NCBI RefSeq assembly: GCF_001613345.1
Contig: NZ_BDCE01000049.1
Span: forward strand, 116,084-180,083
Source: Nocardia uniformis NBRC 13702
GTDB taxonomy: Bacteria; Actinomycetota; Actinomycetes; Mycobacteriales; Mycobacteriaceae
Direction: 5' to 3'
DNA length: 64,000 nucleotides
Shown: piece by piece, positions 17,002 to 26,373 of the stretch
Position numbering within the stretch: position 1 is the stretch's first letter
Layout: each line of letters opens with the position of its first letter
Program-made: the position numbers and the translations under genes
The notes under the pieces: model-generated
What the model saw: the letters and a program-made list of their open reading frames with translations, nothing else
The model's database searches: none
What the model was told of the DNA's origin: nothing

Positions 17002-17874
17002 TTACGGCACCAGCGGGCGAACCTGCTCGGCGACGAAGCGAACGAAGGCGGCCGGGTCCGGGTCATCGGCGGTGGGCTCCAGGATGACGCTGGTGGCACC
17101 GGCCTCGGTCCAGCGAGCGACACAGTCGGCGATGGCGTGTGCGTCACCTGCGACGCCCACGTCGGGGATGGGGTCACCGGTGTCCGCTCGCAGGCGTGCG
17201 GCGAGTCGTTCGGCCGCGCCGGGGCCGGTGGCGGCAGCCAGGTAGACGATGACCGGATACGGTTGGCGCGCAGCGGTCTCGGGGCGTGCGGTACGAATGA
17301 CGTCTACGGCGGCGCGAATGCGGTCGGCCGGGGTGGAACTGGTGAGGATGACGCCGTCCGCGGCCTCGCCGACCAGGTGCAGGGTGCGGGGGCCGGTCGC
17401 GGCGGCGAATATCGGCGGTGCGGTGACTGGGGGCCAGTCCAGGGCGACGTCGTCGAGGTGGATGTAGCGGCCTTTCACGGTGATTCGCTCACCGGCGAGC
17501 AATCCGCGTAGGGCGTCGAGGTATTCGCGGAGCAGGGTCACCGGGGAGGCGACTCGTGCGCCCACCTGCCCCATCCAGTCCTGTACACCGTGCCCGATAC
17601 CCCAGATGGCCCGCCCGGGAAATAGTCGTTCCAGAGTTGCGATCTCCATGGCGGTCAGTGCGACACTGCGTAGCGGTACCGGCAGCACCCCGACTCCGAT
17701 GCGCACCCGCTCGCTCCAGGCCAGCGCGGCCGCGACGGTCGCGATTGCGCCTTCCTGGAAGCAGTCCTCCCACAACCAGAGTTCCTCGAGTCCCGAATCA
17801 TCCGCTGCGCGAACCACATCACGCAGCCGCTCCGGTGGATTGTCCGGCCGGAACACGGCACCCAGCGTCGTCAT
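17002..17874 (-). CDS. LLM class F420-dependent oxidoreductase
   Basis: A 290-residue TIM-barrel enzyme of the luciferase-like monooxygenase class. The segments GLEELWLWEDCFQEGAIATV (residues 27-46), RIGVGVLPVPLR and FPGRAIWGIGHGVQDWMGQ are typical of the F420-dependent branch common in actinobacteria. The start at MTTLGAVFRP (17874) gives the family length. It is convergent with the TetR gene. The substrate is not deducible; flavin is a possible alternative cofactor. Confidence 0.87.
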   Translation of the reverse strand: MTTLGAVFRPDNPPERLRDVVRAADDSGLEELWLWEDCFQEGAIATVAAALAWSERVRIGVGVLPVPLRSVALTAMEIATLERLFPGRAIWGIGHGVQDWMGQVGARVASPVTLLREYLDALRGLLAGERITVKGRYIHLDDVALDWPPVTAPPIFAAATGPRTLHLVGEAADGVILTSSTPADRIRAAVDVIRTARPETAARQPYPVIVYLAAATGPGAAERLAARLRADTGDPIPDVGVAGDAHAIADCVARWTEAGATSVILEPTADDPDPAAFVRFVAEQVRPLVP

Positions 17875-18074
17875 GAATCCATGCCTACCAGAGCCCACCG
17901 ACAGCGGCAGTGCGCTCGATGATCACGGAATCCTGATGGCCCGTCGCGATGAACACCGGGGCGGTCGCCCCAGACGGTTCTGTCCGGGTACGGACATATC
18001 GGCGCCCATAGAAATAGTGGCGTTTCACTTTCTGGGATGACGGCTACAGTCCCGTGCACGACGAAAGGACCGAT

Positions 18075-18368
18075 ATGACTCGAACTCTTGCGAAAACGGC
18101 AGTGGCGGCGGCATGCTCATTCGCACTGTTGCTGCCCGCATCGGGGGTGGCCGGTGCCGATTCCGGGATTGCCGCACCGGTCGCCGAAGCCGGAACGGGC
18201 AGCGCTCAGCTGGCACAAACAGGGTCAGGCACCGGTTCGGTGGGGATAGATGTCGCCACCGCGATTTTCATCTGCGAACTCACCGGCGGCGACTACCGGT
18301 TCCCCGTACTCACCGTCGAAGGCGGTTGCTACGGCGGACTCCTCGGCTACGAAACGCCGCCCGGATAG
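18075..18368 (+). CDS. small secreted protein
   Basis: A 97-residue protein with a Sec signal peptide: basic MTRTLAK, a hydrophobic core to about residue 25, then GVAGADS, which fits a signal peptidase I site. The mature part (about 65 residues) has a Ser/Thr/Gly-rich start and two cysteines (ICELT, GGCYG) that could form one disulfide. AAAGGA precedes the ATG. Family not recognised; comparable short exported proteins are frequent in Nocardia-like genomes. Confidence 0.65.
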   Translation: MTRTLAKTAVAAACSFALLLPASGVAGADSGIAAPVAEAGTGSAQLAQTGSGTGSVGIDVATAIFICELTGGDYRFPVLTVEGGCYGGLLGYETPPG

Positions 18369-18394
18369 CGGGGTCGAATCGCGGACCGTAACGA

Positions 18395-19894
18395 TCAGCG
18401 GTGTCGGCGGAAGTACACGATGTGGTCGCCGAAGTCGGTGAGCGGGCCGGTTTCCGCGGCCTGGCGGATACCGCTGGCAGGCAGGCGGGTGAGCTTCGCG
18501 AACATCGGGGTATTGCCGAAGGCCGCGCGTACCTGGGTTTCGGAGGCGTAGTCCGCGCCGTACTCGGCGAGTGCTCCGAAATTCAGCGGTGCCAACGGGG
18601 TATCGAGTGCGCTCGGTCCGGCGGGGCGGCCCAGTGCGGCGTACTGGGTGGCCGCGCCGTCCTCGTACCAGCACATCTCGTAGGCCAGGTTCTCGGTGGT
18701 GGCTACGGTCACTACCGGCCAGTTCTTCGACAGTCGCAGTGCCAGTGGGTGTTTGCCCACCGGTGCGACCTCCCACTTGAGGCTCTTGACCGAGATCCAG
18801 TGTTCGGAGGTGCGTTCCAGCAGCACCACATCGTCGCCGAGGGTTTCCTCCGGATTGGGCTGCGGTTGCGGAATGCTCCAGTGTTTCTGATCCACACCGA
18901 GGAAGGCGGTGGCGTCCACGATCTGGGCGCCGTCGGCGGTGTAGGAGGCGATGACCGCGGCGCGCACCTGATCGAGTGCGTCACTGTCCGAACAGCGCAC
19001 GCTGAGTGCGCCGAAGGAGGTGGCGATCTCCATGGGCCGCGATGGCTGATCCGGAAGCGCGCCCGCGGCAAGGGGTTTCAACCCGACCAGCGCGAGCTTC
19101 CAATTGATCTCTTCGATGGTCGAGAGGTCGCCGGAGGTCTGGTACAGGATTTGCTGCTGGGTCAGGTAGCCCGCGCGATCCAGGGTGAGCGCGTCCAGTT
19201 TGGTGAGAGCGGTGAGGGTCTTACTGGTGAAACCGATATCCTCGACCCGGATTTCGCGCAGACGTGCGGTCATGGCCGCGGATGTGACCGAGGTGTAGAG
19301 CTCCCGGTACTGCGCCAGCGCCGGTTTGCGCTGCCGCCCGACCATGAAGGTGCGCAGCAACATATCCAGACTGGCGAGGTAGCGCGCCGCGGTCTCCGGA
19401 TCATTGGCGAAGAGGGCGGCCCGAATCCGCACCGCGTCCGCGCTGGCGGCGACGGCAGCGTCGGGATCGAGGCGCATCAACCACACGCCACATTTGGACA
19501 GCGAATCCGCGCAGGCGGCCGCGGCGTTCGGATACTTCTGCGCCACAAAGCGATACGCGTCGCAGGCATCGCGAATGGTATGGGTGGCCAATTGCCGGTG
19601 TCCGATGGTCCGCGCGGCATGCTCGAACAGCCGCAGCGCGTCCTGGACCTTCCCGGCGAATTGCGCGTCGACCCGTCCGGCGCTGAGCCAGCGCAGTCGA
19701 ATGTGTACGGCCTCCTGCGCGGGTTCGAGCGCACCGGGTGACCGATCCCGGACCGATTCGTCGTTCTTGGTGGCGATCAGTGCCGTGGCGAATTCACACA
19801 GCGAATCCGCCAGCCGCAGTTCGGCGTCGGCGGATCGGTCCGCGGCCGCCCGCCGATCGTCGCTTACCTGACGCTCGATAGCGCTCAGATCCAT
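18395..19894 (-). CDS. hypothetical 499-residue helical-repeat protein
   Basis: A soluble 499-residue protein starting at MDLSAIERQV. Residues 1-250 look all-helical, with Ala-rich segments of about 35 residues reminiscent of TPR-like repeats (LRLADSLCEFATALIA, ALRLFEHAARTIGHRQ, AAACADSLSKCGVWL). The C-terminal half contains strand-rich blocks ending GDHIVYFRRHR. No signal peptide, membrane segment or catalytic motif is recognised. It stands alone between the small secreted protein and lysE, both on different transcripts. Role unknown; scaffold or regulatory protein is a guess. Confidence 0.6.
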   Translation of the reverse strand: MDLSAIERQVSDDRRAAADRSADAELRLADSLCEFATALIATKNDESVRDRSPGALEPAQEAVHIRLRWLSAGRVDAQFAGKVQDALRLFEHAARTIGHRQLATHTIRDACDAYRFVAQKYPNAAAACADSLSKCGVWLMRLDPDAAVAASADAVRIRAALFANDPETAARYLASLDMLLRTFMVGRQRKPALAQYRELYTSVTSAAMTARLREIRVEDIGFTSKTLTALTKLDALTLDRAGYLTQQQILYQTSGDLSTIEEINWKLALVGLKPLAAGALPDQPSRPMEIATSFGALSVRCSDSDALDQVRAAVIASYTADGAQIVDATAFLGVDQKHWSIPQPQPNPEETLGDDVVLLERTSEHWISVKSLKWEVAPVGKHPLALRLSKNWPVVTVATTENLAYEMCWYEDGAATQYAALGRPAGPSALDTPLAPLNFGALAEYGADYASETQVRAAFGNTPMFAKLTRLPASGIRQAAETGPLTDFGDHIVYFRRHR

Positions 19895-20085
19895 CGCGAT
19901 CCCAACTCCCGCAATCACCTCCGCGCTCGGTCGAATGCACGACCGCGCACGCACTCCCGGGCCGAGTCTGCCACAGTTTCGGTCGACGCAGCATCGGACC
20001 AGGTTAATCGCGGCGTCAATTCCAGCATCTCGCCAGCGATCACGGTAGTCGAATCCCGGCCACCCGCCCCGCGGTCGGCCACCGG

Positions 20086-20706
20086 CTACATGATCAGCAA
20101 TGCACCGGCGAGCGCCAGCATGACCACCGCGATGACCGAATCCAGTACGCGCCAGGCGGTTTTGCGTGCGAACAGCGGTGCGAGATACCGCGCCCCGAAG
20201 CCGAGTGCGAAGAACCACACCATGCTGCCGAGCATGGCCCCCGCCGCCAGGAACCAGCGATCCGGAGTGGCGAAATGACTGGCGTAGGAACCGAGCAGCA
20301 CCACGGTGTCGAGATAGGCGTGCGGATTGAGCCAGGTCACCGCGAGACAGGTGGCCACGGTCGCGCCGAGTGCCATACCGGTCCCGGCGGTGTCACCCGA
20401 CAGCGCACCACCCGATACCGCGCGCCGCGCCGCCAGTAGGGCGTACCCGATGAGGAACGCGGCTCCGGCATAGCGGAACACGGTCATAACGGTCGGCGCG
20501 GCCTGTACGAGCGCCCCGGCCCCGCCGACACCCATGCCGATGAGCGCCACATCCGAGAGCGCGCACACCGACACCACGGCGAGTACATGCTCGCGGCGAA
20601 TTCCCTGGCGCAGCACGAACGCGTTCTGCGCGCCGATCGCAATGATCAGCGACAAGCCGAATCCCAAACCGGAGAGTGCGGCCAGAGCCGCCGACGAAGC
20701 GTTCAC
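20086..20706 (-). CDS. lysE: LysE/ArgO family basic amino acid exporter
   Basis: A 206-residue inner-membrane protein that exports lysine and/or arginine. The signature LSLIIAIGAQNAFVLRQGI (residues 15-33) and six predicted membrane segments are present. The GTG at 20706 was chosen because it gives the family N-terminus; a TTG at 20730 is possible. It is divergent from lysG, with a perfect inverted repeat in the control region, reproducing the lysE-lysG arrangement of corynebacteria. Export is expected only when intracellular basic amino acids are high. Confidence 0.92.
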   Translation of the reverse strand: MNASSAALAALSGLGFGLSLIIAIGAQNAFVLRQGIRREHVLAVVSVCALSDVALIGMGVGGAGALVQAAPTVMTVFRYAGAAFLIGYALLAARRAVSGGALSGDTAGTGMALGATVATCLAVTWLNPHAYLDTVVLLGSYASHFATPDRWFLAAGAMLGSMVWFFALGFGARYLAPLFARKTAWRVLDSVIAVVMLALAGALLIM

Positions 20707-20742
20707 AGTTCGACGGTAAGGCGCTGGCAAACACCAAACAAG

Positions 20743-20766
20743 CTAATGATTCTCACCCATCATTAG
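20743..20766. promoter_or_regulatory. lysE-lysG intergenic inverted repeat
   Basis: CTAATGAT-N8-ATCATTAG is a perfect 8-8-8 inverted repeat between the divergent lysE and lysG starts, ending 11 bp before the lysG ATG. It is the expected site for LysG binding, activating lysE and repressing lysG. Confidence 0.7.
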
Positions 20767-20777
20767 AATCCCTTAAT

Positions 20778-21665
20778 ATGGATCTGCAACTGGACCAGCT
20801 GCGTGCCCTGGACGCGGCCGTCACCGAGGGCACGCTCGAGGCCGCCGCCCGCCACCTGCACGTCACCCCGTCGGCGGTGAGTCAGCGCATCAAGGCACTC
20901 GAGGACGCGGCCGGCCGCATTCTGCTGCGGCGCACCAAACCGGTACAGCCCACCGAATCCGGACTGGCCATGCTGCGGCTGGCCCGCCAGATCGAACTTC
21001 TCACCGGCGATACCGCCCGCGAACTCGGCGACGCCGAACAGCCCGCGAGCCGGCCCACCCGCATTCCCATCGCGGTCAATGCCGATTCCCTGCAAACCTG
21101 GGTAATGCCGGCCCTGGGCCGCGCCCGCGCCGGGGTCTACTTCGAAATCCATCGCGAGGACGAGGAGCACACCACCCGGCTACTGCGCGACGGCACGGTC
21201 ATGGCCGCCATCACCGCCACCGCCACCCCGGTCCAGGGCTGTACGGTGCAACCCCTCGGCGCGATGCGATACCGCCCGACCGCGAGCCCGGAATTCGTCG
21301 AGACCTGGTTCGCCGACGGCCCCACCGCCAAGGCTTTCGCCGTCGCACCGGTGGTGCAGTTCGACCGCAATGACGACCTGCAGTACAAACTCATGCGCCG
21401 GCACAGCCGCAAACCGCTGGACCCGCCGTGCCACTACATTCCGTCCTCCACCGGTTTCGGCGCGGCGATCAAACTGGGCATGGGCTGGGGCATGATGCCC
21501 GATATCCAGGCCGCCGACGATCTCGCCGCGGGCCGCCTGGTCGCCTTCGACCCACGCGGCGTGATCGACGTACCGCTGTACTGGCAGCAGTGGCGACTCG
21601 ACTCCCCCACCCTGCGCGCCATCGCCGACACGATCGCGCACGCCGCAGCCGCAGCCCTCCGGTGA
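20778..21665 (+). CDS. lysG: LysR-type regulator LysG/ArgP
   Basis: A 295-residue LysR-family activator of lysE. The N-terminal HTH (EAAARHLHVTPSAVSQRIKA, residues 20-39) and the ArgP/IciA-type effector domain are both complete. In the corynebacterial system it senses lysine, arginine or histidine and activates the exporter. It is divergent from lysE with a shared inverted repeat. The ATG at 20778 matches the family N-terminus MDLQLDQLRALDA; the upstream in-frame extension overlaps the lysE promoter and is not used. Confidence 0.92.
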   Translation: MDLQLDQLRALDAAVTEGTLEAAARHLHVTPSAVSQRIKALEDAAGRILLRRTKPVQPTESGLAMLRLARQIELLTGDTARELGDAEQPASRPTRIPIAVNADSLQTWVMPALGRARAGVYFEIHREDEEHTTRLLRDGTVMAAITATATPVQGCTVQPLGAMRYRPTASPEFVETWFADGPTAKAFAVAPVVQFDRNDDLQYKLMRRHSRKPLDPPCHYIPSSTGFGAAIKLGMGWGMMPDIQAADDLAAGRLVAFDPRGVIDVPLYWQQWRLDSPTLRAIADTIAHAAAAALR

Positions 21666-21702
21666 CGCGAATTCCGGCGAATCCCATGCCAGACTCGTCC
21701 CC

Positions 21703-22860
21703 ATGACTGAGCCCTCCATCGAACCCGACACCGACGAAAAGCCGACCCCGACCTCCGGGGATCGCGGCCAGGTCATCGGCAAGGGACTGATGTGGCTGGC
21801 CAAATGGTCACTGTGCCTGGCCGCCATTGCCGTGGGTACGTGGGTGATCGGCTGGGTCGTCGCCAAATTCTGGGTGGCGGTACTGCCGGTGGCCCTGGCC
21901 ATCGTGGTCACCACCGTGCTGTGGCCGCCCGCCCGCTGGCTCATCCGCCGCGGCCTGCCGTCCGCGCTGGCAGCGACGATCACGGTGGTCGGACTGCTCG
22001 CGATACTCATCGGCGTCATCGCGCTGATCGTGCCCTCCGTGGCCGATCAGTCCCCGGCACTGGCCGACCAGGCCACCGAGGGTGTCGACCGGGTGCGCAA
22101 CTGGTTGCAGGGACCGCCGCTGAATATCCGTGACGACCAATTGGATTCGGCCGTGGACGCGATCGTCAGCCGGCTGCAATCCAGCGGCGAGCGCATCGCG
22201 GCCGGCGTATTCACCGGGGTCAGCGCGGCTACCACCGCCATTATCAATCTGGTCCTGGTACTCATGCTGTCCTTCTTCTTCGTGAAGGACGGCACGAAGC
22301 TGATGCCGTGGCTGCACCGCGTCCTCGGCGATCGCAGCGGCCGCCACATCGAAGCGGTGCTCGACCGGATCTGGGTCACCCTCGGCGGTTTCATCCGCAC
22401 CCAGGCGGTGGTGAGTCTCATCGACGCGGTACTGATCGGCGCGGGACTGATAATCCTCGGGATTCCGCTGGCCATGGTGCTCATCGTGCTCACCTTCCTC
22501 GGCGGATTCATCCCGATCGTCGGCGCCTTCGTGGCGGGTGCGCTGGCGGTGCTGGTCGCCCTGGTCGCCAAGGGGGTCCCGACCGCGCTCATCGTGCTGG
22601 CCATCATCATCGTGGTGCAGCAAGTGGAAGGCAATGTGCTGCAGCCGGTTCTGCAAAGCCGCAGTATGAAGATGCACGCTGTCATAGTCTTGCTCGCCAT
22701 CACCGTCGGCGGCTCGCTGTTCGGCATTATCGGAGCCTTCCTGGCGGTGCCGGTGACGGCCGTCGCGACGGTCGTGCTGCGCTATGTCCTGGAACAGATC
22801 GATGCCGCCACCGCGCCCCCGCCCCCCGAATCCAAGGACGAAATCTCGGATGCGGCATGA
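21703..22860 (+). CDS. AI-2E family transporter
   Basis: A 385-residue membrane protein of the AI-2 exporter/TqsA (PF01594) family. There are about eight membrane segments, grouped as two near the N-terminus (residues 28-75), one after residue 87, and a cluster from 175 to 365. The family block (IPIVGAFVAGALAVLVAL, then QQVEGNVLQPVLQSRSMKMH) is clear. Members export small molecules or ions; the name reflects E. coli TqsA and does not prove AI-2 transport. It stands between lysG and mscR on the same strand. Confidence 0.9.
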   Translation: MTEPSIEPDTDEKPTPTSGDRGQVIGKGLMWLAKWSLCLAAIAVGTWVIGWVVAKFWVAVLPVALAIVVTTVLWPPARWLIRRGLPSALAATITVVGLLAILIGVIALIVPSVADQSPALADQATEGVDRVRNWLQGPPLNIRDDQLDSAVDAIVSRLQSSGERIAAGVFTGVSAATTAIINLVLVLMLSFFFVKDGTKLMPWLHRVLGDRSGRHIEAVLDRIWVTLGGFIRTQAVVSLIDAVLIGAGLIILGIPLAMVLIVLTFLGGFIPIVGAFVAGALAVLVALVAKGVPTALIVLAIIIVVQQVEGNVLQPVLQSRSMKMHAVIVLLAITVGGSLFGIIGAFLAVPVTAVATVVLRYVLEQIDAATAPPPPESKDEISDAA

Positions 22861-22965
22861 CAATTCGTGCCTGAACCCGCATAGCGGACGGCAATGCCGT
22901 CGCCGCGACTCATGCAGGTATGCGAAGGTGTGAGTCGGATTCATGTCATTGAGGAAGGGAAACAC

Positions 22966-24051
22966 GTGCCCCAGACTGTGCGCGGCGTGATCGCACGCTC
23001 CAAGAACGCCCCGGTAGAAGTGACCGAGATCGTAATCCCCGATCCCGGACCGGGCGAAGCGGTCGTACAGGTGCAGGCGTGCGGGGTATGCCATACCGAT
23101 CTGCACTACCGCGAAGGCGGCATCAACGACGAATTCCCATTCCTGCTCGGCCATGAGGCGGCGGGCATTGTGGAGGCCGTGGGCGAGGGCGTCACCGATG
23201 TGGAGCCGGGCGATTTCGTCATTCTCAACTGGCGCGCGGTCTGCGGATCGTGTCGCGCCTGTCGTAAGGGCAAGCCGTGGTACTGCTTCTCGACCTTCAA
23301 TGCCACCCGTCCGATGACACTCACCGATGGCACGCCGCTCACCCCAGCGCTGGGTATCGGCGCGTTCGCGGAGAAGACCCTGGTGCACAGCGGACAGTGC
23401 ACCAAGGTGGATCCGACCGCCTCCCCCGCCGCGGCGGGCCTGCTCGGCTGCGGCGTCATGGCCGGACTCGGCGCGGCCGTCAATACCGGTGCGGTCAGCC
23501 GCGGTGACAGCGTCGCCGTCATCGGCTGCGGCGGTGTCGGCAACGCGGCCGTCGCGGGCGCGAAGCTGGCGGGTGCGACCACCGTGATCGCCGTCGATCT
23601 CGACGAGCGAAAGCTCAAGTGGGCCGAGGGATTCGGGGCCACCCACACCGTAGACGCCTCGAAGGAGGATGCGGTGGAACGTATTCAGGAGTTCACCGAC
23701 GGCTTCGGCGCCGACGTGGTGATCGATGCGGTCGGCCGCCCGGAAACCTGGAAACAGGCGTTCTACGCCCGCGATCTGGCGGGCACCGTGGTGCTGGTCG
23801 GGGTGCCCACCCCGGATATGACGCTGGAAATGCCGCTCATCGACTTCTTCTCGCGCGGTGGCTCACTCAAATCCTCCTGGTACGGCGACTGCCTGCCCGC
23901 ACGCGATTTCCCGTACCTCATCGAACTGTACAAGCAGGGCCGTTTCGATCTGGACGCCTTTGTCTCCGAGACGATTTCCCTCGACGAGGTGGAGCAGGCG
24001 TTCACCAAGATGCATCACGGTGAGGTGCTACGCTCGGTGGTGGTGCTGTAG
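22966..24051 (+). CDS. mscR: S-(hydroxymethyl)mycothiol dehydrogenase
   Basis: A zinc alcohol dehydrogenase of 361 residues that oxidises the formaldehyde-mycothiol adduct (and reduces nitrosomycothiol). The catalytic zinc ligands are in ACGVCHTDLHY and GHEAAG; the structural zinc Cys cluster is CGSCRACRKGKPWYC; the nucleotide fold is GCGGVG. The GTG at 22966, behind GAGGAAGGGA, gives exactly the length of the M. tuberculosis protein. The stop TAG overlaps the GTG of the metallo-hydrolase gene by one base, the same pairing as in mycobacteria. It indicates a mycothiol-making host. Confidence 0.93.
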   Translation: MPQTVRGVIARSKNAPVEVTEIVIPDPGPGEAVVQVQACGVCHTDLHYREGGINDEFPFLLGHEAAGIVEAVGEGVTDVEPGDFVILNWRAVCGSCRACRKGKPWYCFSTFNATRPMTLTDGTPLTPALGIGAFAEKTLVHSGQCTKVDPTASPAAAGLLGCGVMAGLGAAVNTGAVSRGDSVAVIGCGGVGNAAVAGAKLAGATTVIAVDLDERKLKWAEGFGATHTVDASKEDAVERIQEFTDGFGADVVIDAVGRPETWKQAFYARDLAGTVVLVGVPTPDMTLEMPLIDFFSRGGSLKSSWYGDCLPARDFPYLIELYKQGRFDLDAFVSETISLDEVEQAFTKMHHGEVLRSVVVL

Positions 24052-24677
24052 TGGCACGCATCGACCACACCGTCACCTCCGGCACCTTCAGCCTGGACGG
24101 GCAGACCTTCGACGTCGACAACAATGTGTGGGTGGTCGGCGACGACAGCGAATGCGTCATCATCGACGCCCCGCACGAGGTGGCGGCGATCATGAAGCTG
24201 GTGGGCGACCGCCGCGTGACGGCCATCCTGGCCACTCACGCCCATGACGACCACATTCGGGTCGCACCCGAATTGGCCAGGGAGACCGGCGCTCCCATCC
24301 TGCTGCATCCGGATGATCTGGTGCTGTGGCGGCTCACCCACCCGGAGGTGCTGCCCGATGGTGAACTCGCCGACGGACAGCTCATCGAGGTGGCGGGTAC
24401 GCCGTTGCGGGTCCTGCACACCCCGGGTCACGCACCGGGCGCGGTGTGCTTCCACGCTCCCGAGCTGAGCGCGATCTTCACCGGCGACACGCTGTTCCAC
24501 GGCGGTCCCGGTGCGACCGGTCGCTCCTACTCCGATTTCGGCACCATCGTGACCTCCATCGCCGACCGGCTGCTCACGCTGCCCGGCGAGACGGTCGTAC
24601 ATACCGGCCATGGCGAGAACACCACAATCGGGGACGAGGCCCCACATTTGCAGGATTGGCTCCGTCGAGGACAGTGA
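24051..24677 (+). CDS. MBL-fold metallo-hydrolase, mscR partner
   Basis: A 208-residue metallo-beta-lactamase-fold enzyme. The metal motif is HAHDDH (residues 63-68), a variant of HxHxDH, and further ligands are in LHTPGHAPGAV and FTGDTLFHGG. It is coupled to mscR (TAGTG), as in mycobacteria. By analogy with glutathione systems it probably hydrolyses the S-formylmycothiol made by MscR, releasing formate; this is an inference from context. Confidence 0.9.
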   Translation: MARIDHTVTSGTFSLDGQTFDVDNNVWVVGDDSECVIIDAPHEVAAIMKLVGDRRVTAILATHAHDDHIRVAPELARETGAPILLHPDDLVLWRLTHPEVLPDGELADGQLIEVAGTPLRVLHTPGHAPGAVCFHAPELSAIFTGDTLFHGGPGATGRSYSDFGTIVTSIADRLLTLPGETVVHTGHGENTTIGDEAPHLQDWLRRGQ

Positions 24678-24720
24678 AATCGCCTGCGTGCGATCTCTGA
24701 TCAGGGATACCGTTGAAGAT

Positions 24721-24990
24721 ATGATCGAAGGCACCGAGCTAATCCGCTCCGGACAAACGGCGCTCCGGCGAATGACCACGGACCGCCGCCGCCTGCTCAT
24801 GGACCTGGTGACTCAGCGCCGGGCAGCGGGCCTGTCCCAGACCGAGATCGCCGCCCGCATGCACACCTCCCAATCGGCGGTGGCGCGTTTGGAGGCCGGA
24901 CAGGTCGACGTCCGGATCTCCACCCTCGAGCGCTACGCCGCCGCCATCGGCAGCCGGATCACCTGGCAATTGGGGCCGGGCGAGGAGTGA
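24721..24990 (+). CDS. XRE family HTH transcriptional regulator
   Basis: An 89-residue DNA-binding protein. The helix-turn-helix is clear (LSQTEIAARMHTSQSAVARLEAG, in the middle of the protein), and the C-terminal STLERYAAAIGSRITWQL is usual for HigA-like antitoxin regulators. No toxin gene is found beside it, so it is either a solitary regulator or an orphan antitoxin. The ATG at 24721 is preferred; a GTG at 24688 would add 11 residues. Confidence 0.7.
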   Translation: MIEGTELIRSGQTALRRMTTDRRRLLMDLVTQRRAAGLSQTEIAARMHTSQSAVARLEAGQVDVRISTLERYAAAIGSRITWQLGPGEE

Positions 24991-25018
24991 TCCTCGCCCG
25001 CTCCGGAATTCGCCGGGT

Positions 25019-26155
25019 TCACCGGTACGACCGCAGGGTCGCCTCCGCGAGTTCCTCGACCACATCGCCGATCTCGCCGCGCTCCCGAAATGCGTTGAGC
25101 TGCCGTCGCGCTCCATTACCGTGCACCATCAGCGCGGCGACGGATTCGTCCACGAAGCCCCGGTCGCCCAGCTGCTCCAGTGCCGGGGCGATGTGGTCGA
25201 GGAGCATCCCGAGCAGATCTCGTGCCGGAATCAGCTTTCCGTCAACGGGATTCACGCTCTCGCCGTCGATGCCGAAGCGTGCGGCCTTCCAATACGCCGC
25301 CCGCAGTACGTCATCCGCGACTGCCGGAGCCTGCCGACCCGCCTCCAGGTCCCGGCGCGCGGTCATGACGGTGGCGCGCACCAGGGTGGCCAGTAATGCA
25401 GACTCCTCCACGGTGGCGGGCACATCGCTGATCCGAATCTCCACCGTAGGAAAGGTCGCCGAGGGCCGCACATCCCAATACACCATCTTGCGATCGAGGA
25501 TGACGCCCAGCGAGAGCATCATCTCCACCGCCGCGTCGTACTCCAGTACCGAGGAGAAGTGCGGCGGCGGACCGGCACTCGGCCAGCGTCGCCACAGCAC
25601 ACTGCGCCAACTGGCATATCCGGTTTCGATACCGCGATAGATGGCGGAATTGGCCGTCAATGCCAGATAGAGCGGTAACCACGGTCGCAGAAAGTTGCTG
25701 ACCTGCAACGCCACTTCACGATCGGGCACCGCCACATGCACATGACAGCCACACAGTCCCGGCTCGTGGGCGAGCATGCCGAAGTCCTCGGCAATGCGAC
25801 GATAACGCGGCGTACTGGTGACCGGCAGATCCTCCGATACGGTCGGCGGTATTCCCACCGCCAGCAATAGGGCGTTGTTCTTCTCGGCGCACATGGCCGC
25901 CCCGCGCCGCAGTTCACGTAATTCGCGCAGTAGTCCGTCGGTGGTGGAATGCACGCGGGTGCTGGTTTCCACCTGACAGCGGCTGAATTCCAATTGCAGG
26001 TCGATACCGAAATCCGCGGCGGTACGCGCGACATCGACATTCCGCCCGACCGCCGCACCGGTCCGCGGATCCACCAGGAGAAATTCTTCTTCGACGCCAA
26101 CCGTCGGCGGGGCTTCCACTGTGTTCGAATACCCCCTGATCAGATCCGGAGACAT
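25019..26155 (-). CDS. carboxylate-amine ligase, YbdK/glutamate-cysteine ligase 2 type
   Basis: A 378-residue ATP-dependent ligase of the GCS2 family. The N-terminal VGVEEEFLLVD (about residues 19-29) provides metal-binding glutamates; CHVHVAVPDRE and the Arg-rich ATP region follow. These proteins have weak gamma-glutamylcysteine ligase activity in vitro; in a mycothiol-using organism the true role is unclear. The start at 26155 is preceded by GGGGAA; in-frame sequence upstream is non-coding in character. Confidence 0.88.
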   Translation of the reverse strand: MSPDLIRGYSNTVEAPPTVGVEEEFLLVDPRTGAAVGRNVDVARTAADFGIDLQLEFSRCQVETSTRVHSTTDGLLRELRELRRGAAMCAEKNNALLLAVGIPPTVSEDLPVTSTPRYRRIAEDFGMLAHEPGLCGCHVHVAVPDREVALQVSNFLRPWLPLYLALTANSAIYRGIETGYASWRSVLWRRWPSAGPPPHFSSVLEYDAAVEMMLSLGVILDRKMVYWDVRPSATFPTVEIRISDVPATVEESALLATLVRATVMTARRDLEAGRQAPAVADDVLRAAYWKAARFGIDGESVNPVDGKLIPARDLLGMLLDHIAPALEQLGDRGFVDESVAALMVHGNGARRQLNAFRERGEIGDVVEELAEATLRSYR

Positions 26156-26373
26156 CGGAATTCCCCGAATGCCGGACCTGATCAAGCATGACCCGCCGCA
26201 CCCGCCCCCACAAGGAACGACCGGTCGGCATTCCAGCGGCGCGCACCTGCCCGGCTTCAGGGTTGGGCTCACCACCCCGCACCACGCCCTGGGACACGGT
26301 GATCTCGATACGAAGTCGGACACAGCGACGGTATGGACCGCCAACCTGTCGGTGCTCGCGTGCACAATGCGGT

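Noticed and set aside
18401..19741. Long open frame on the plus strand
   Set aside because: It lies wholly antisense to the 499-residue gene; it is open because of high-GC codon phase and encodes no recognisable protein.
21808..23646. 612-codon open frame on the minus strand
   Set aside because: It crosses two well-supported plus-strand genes (AI-2E transporter and mscR) and has low-complexity His/Asp/Arg-rich composition typical of antisense phase.
24721..24990. Complete toxin-antitoxin pair
   Set aside because: Only the XRE-type partner is present; neither neighbour resembles a toxin.
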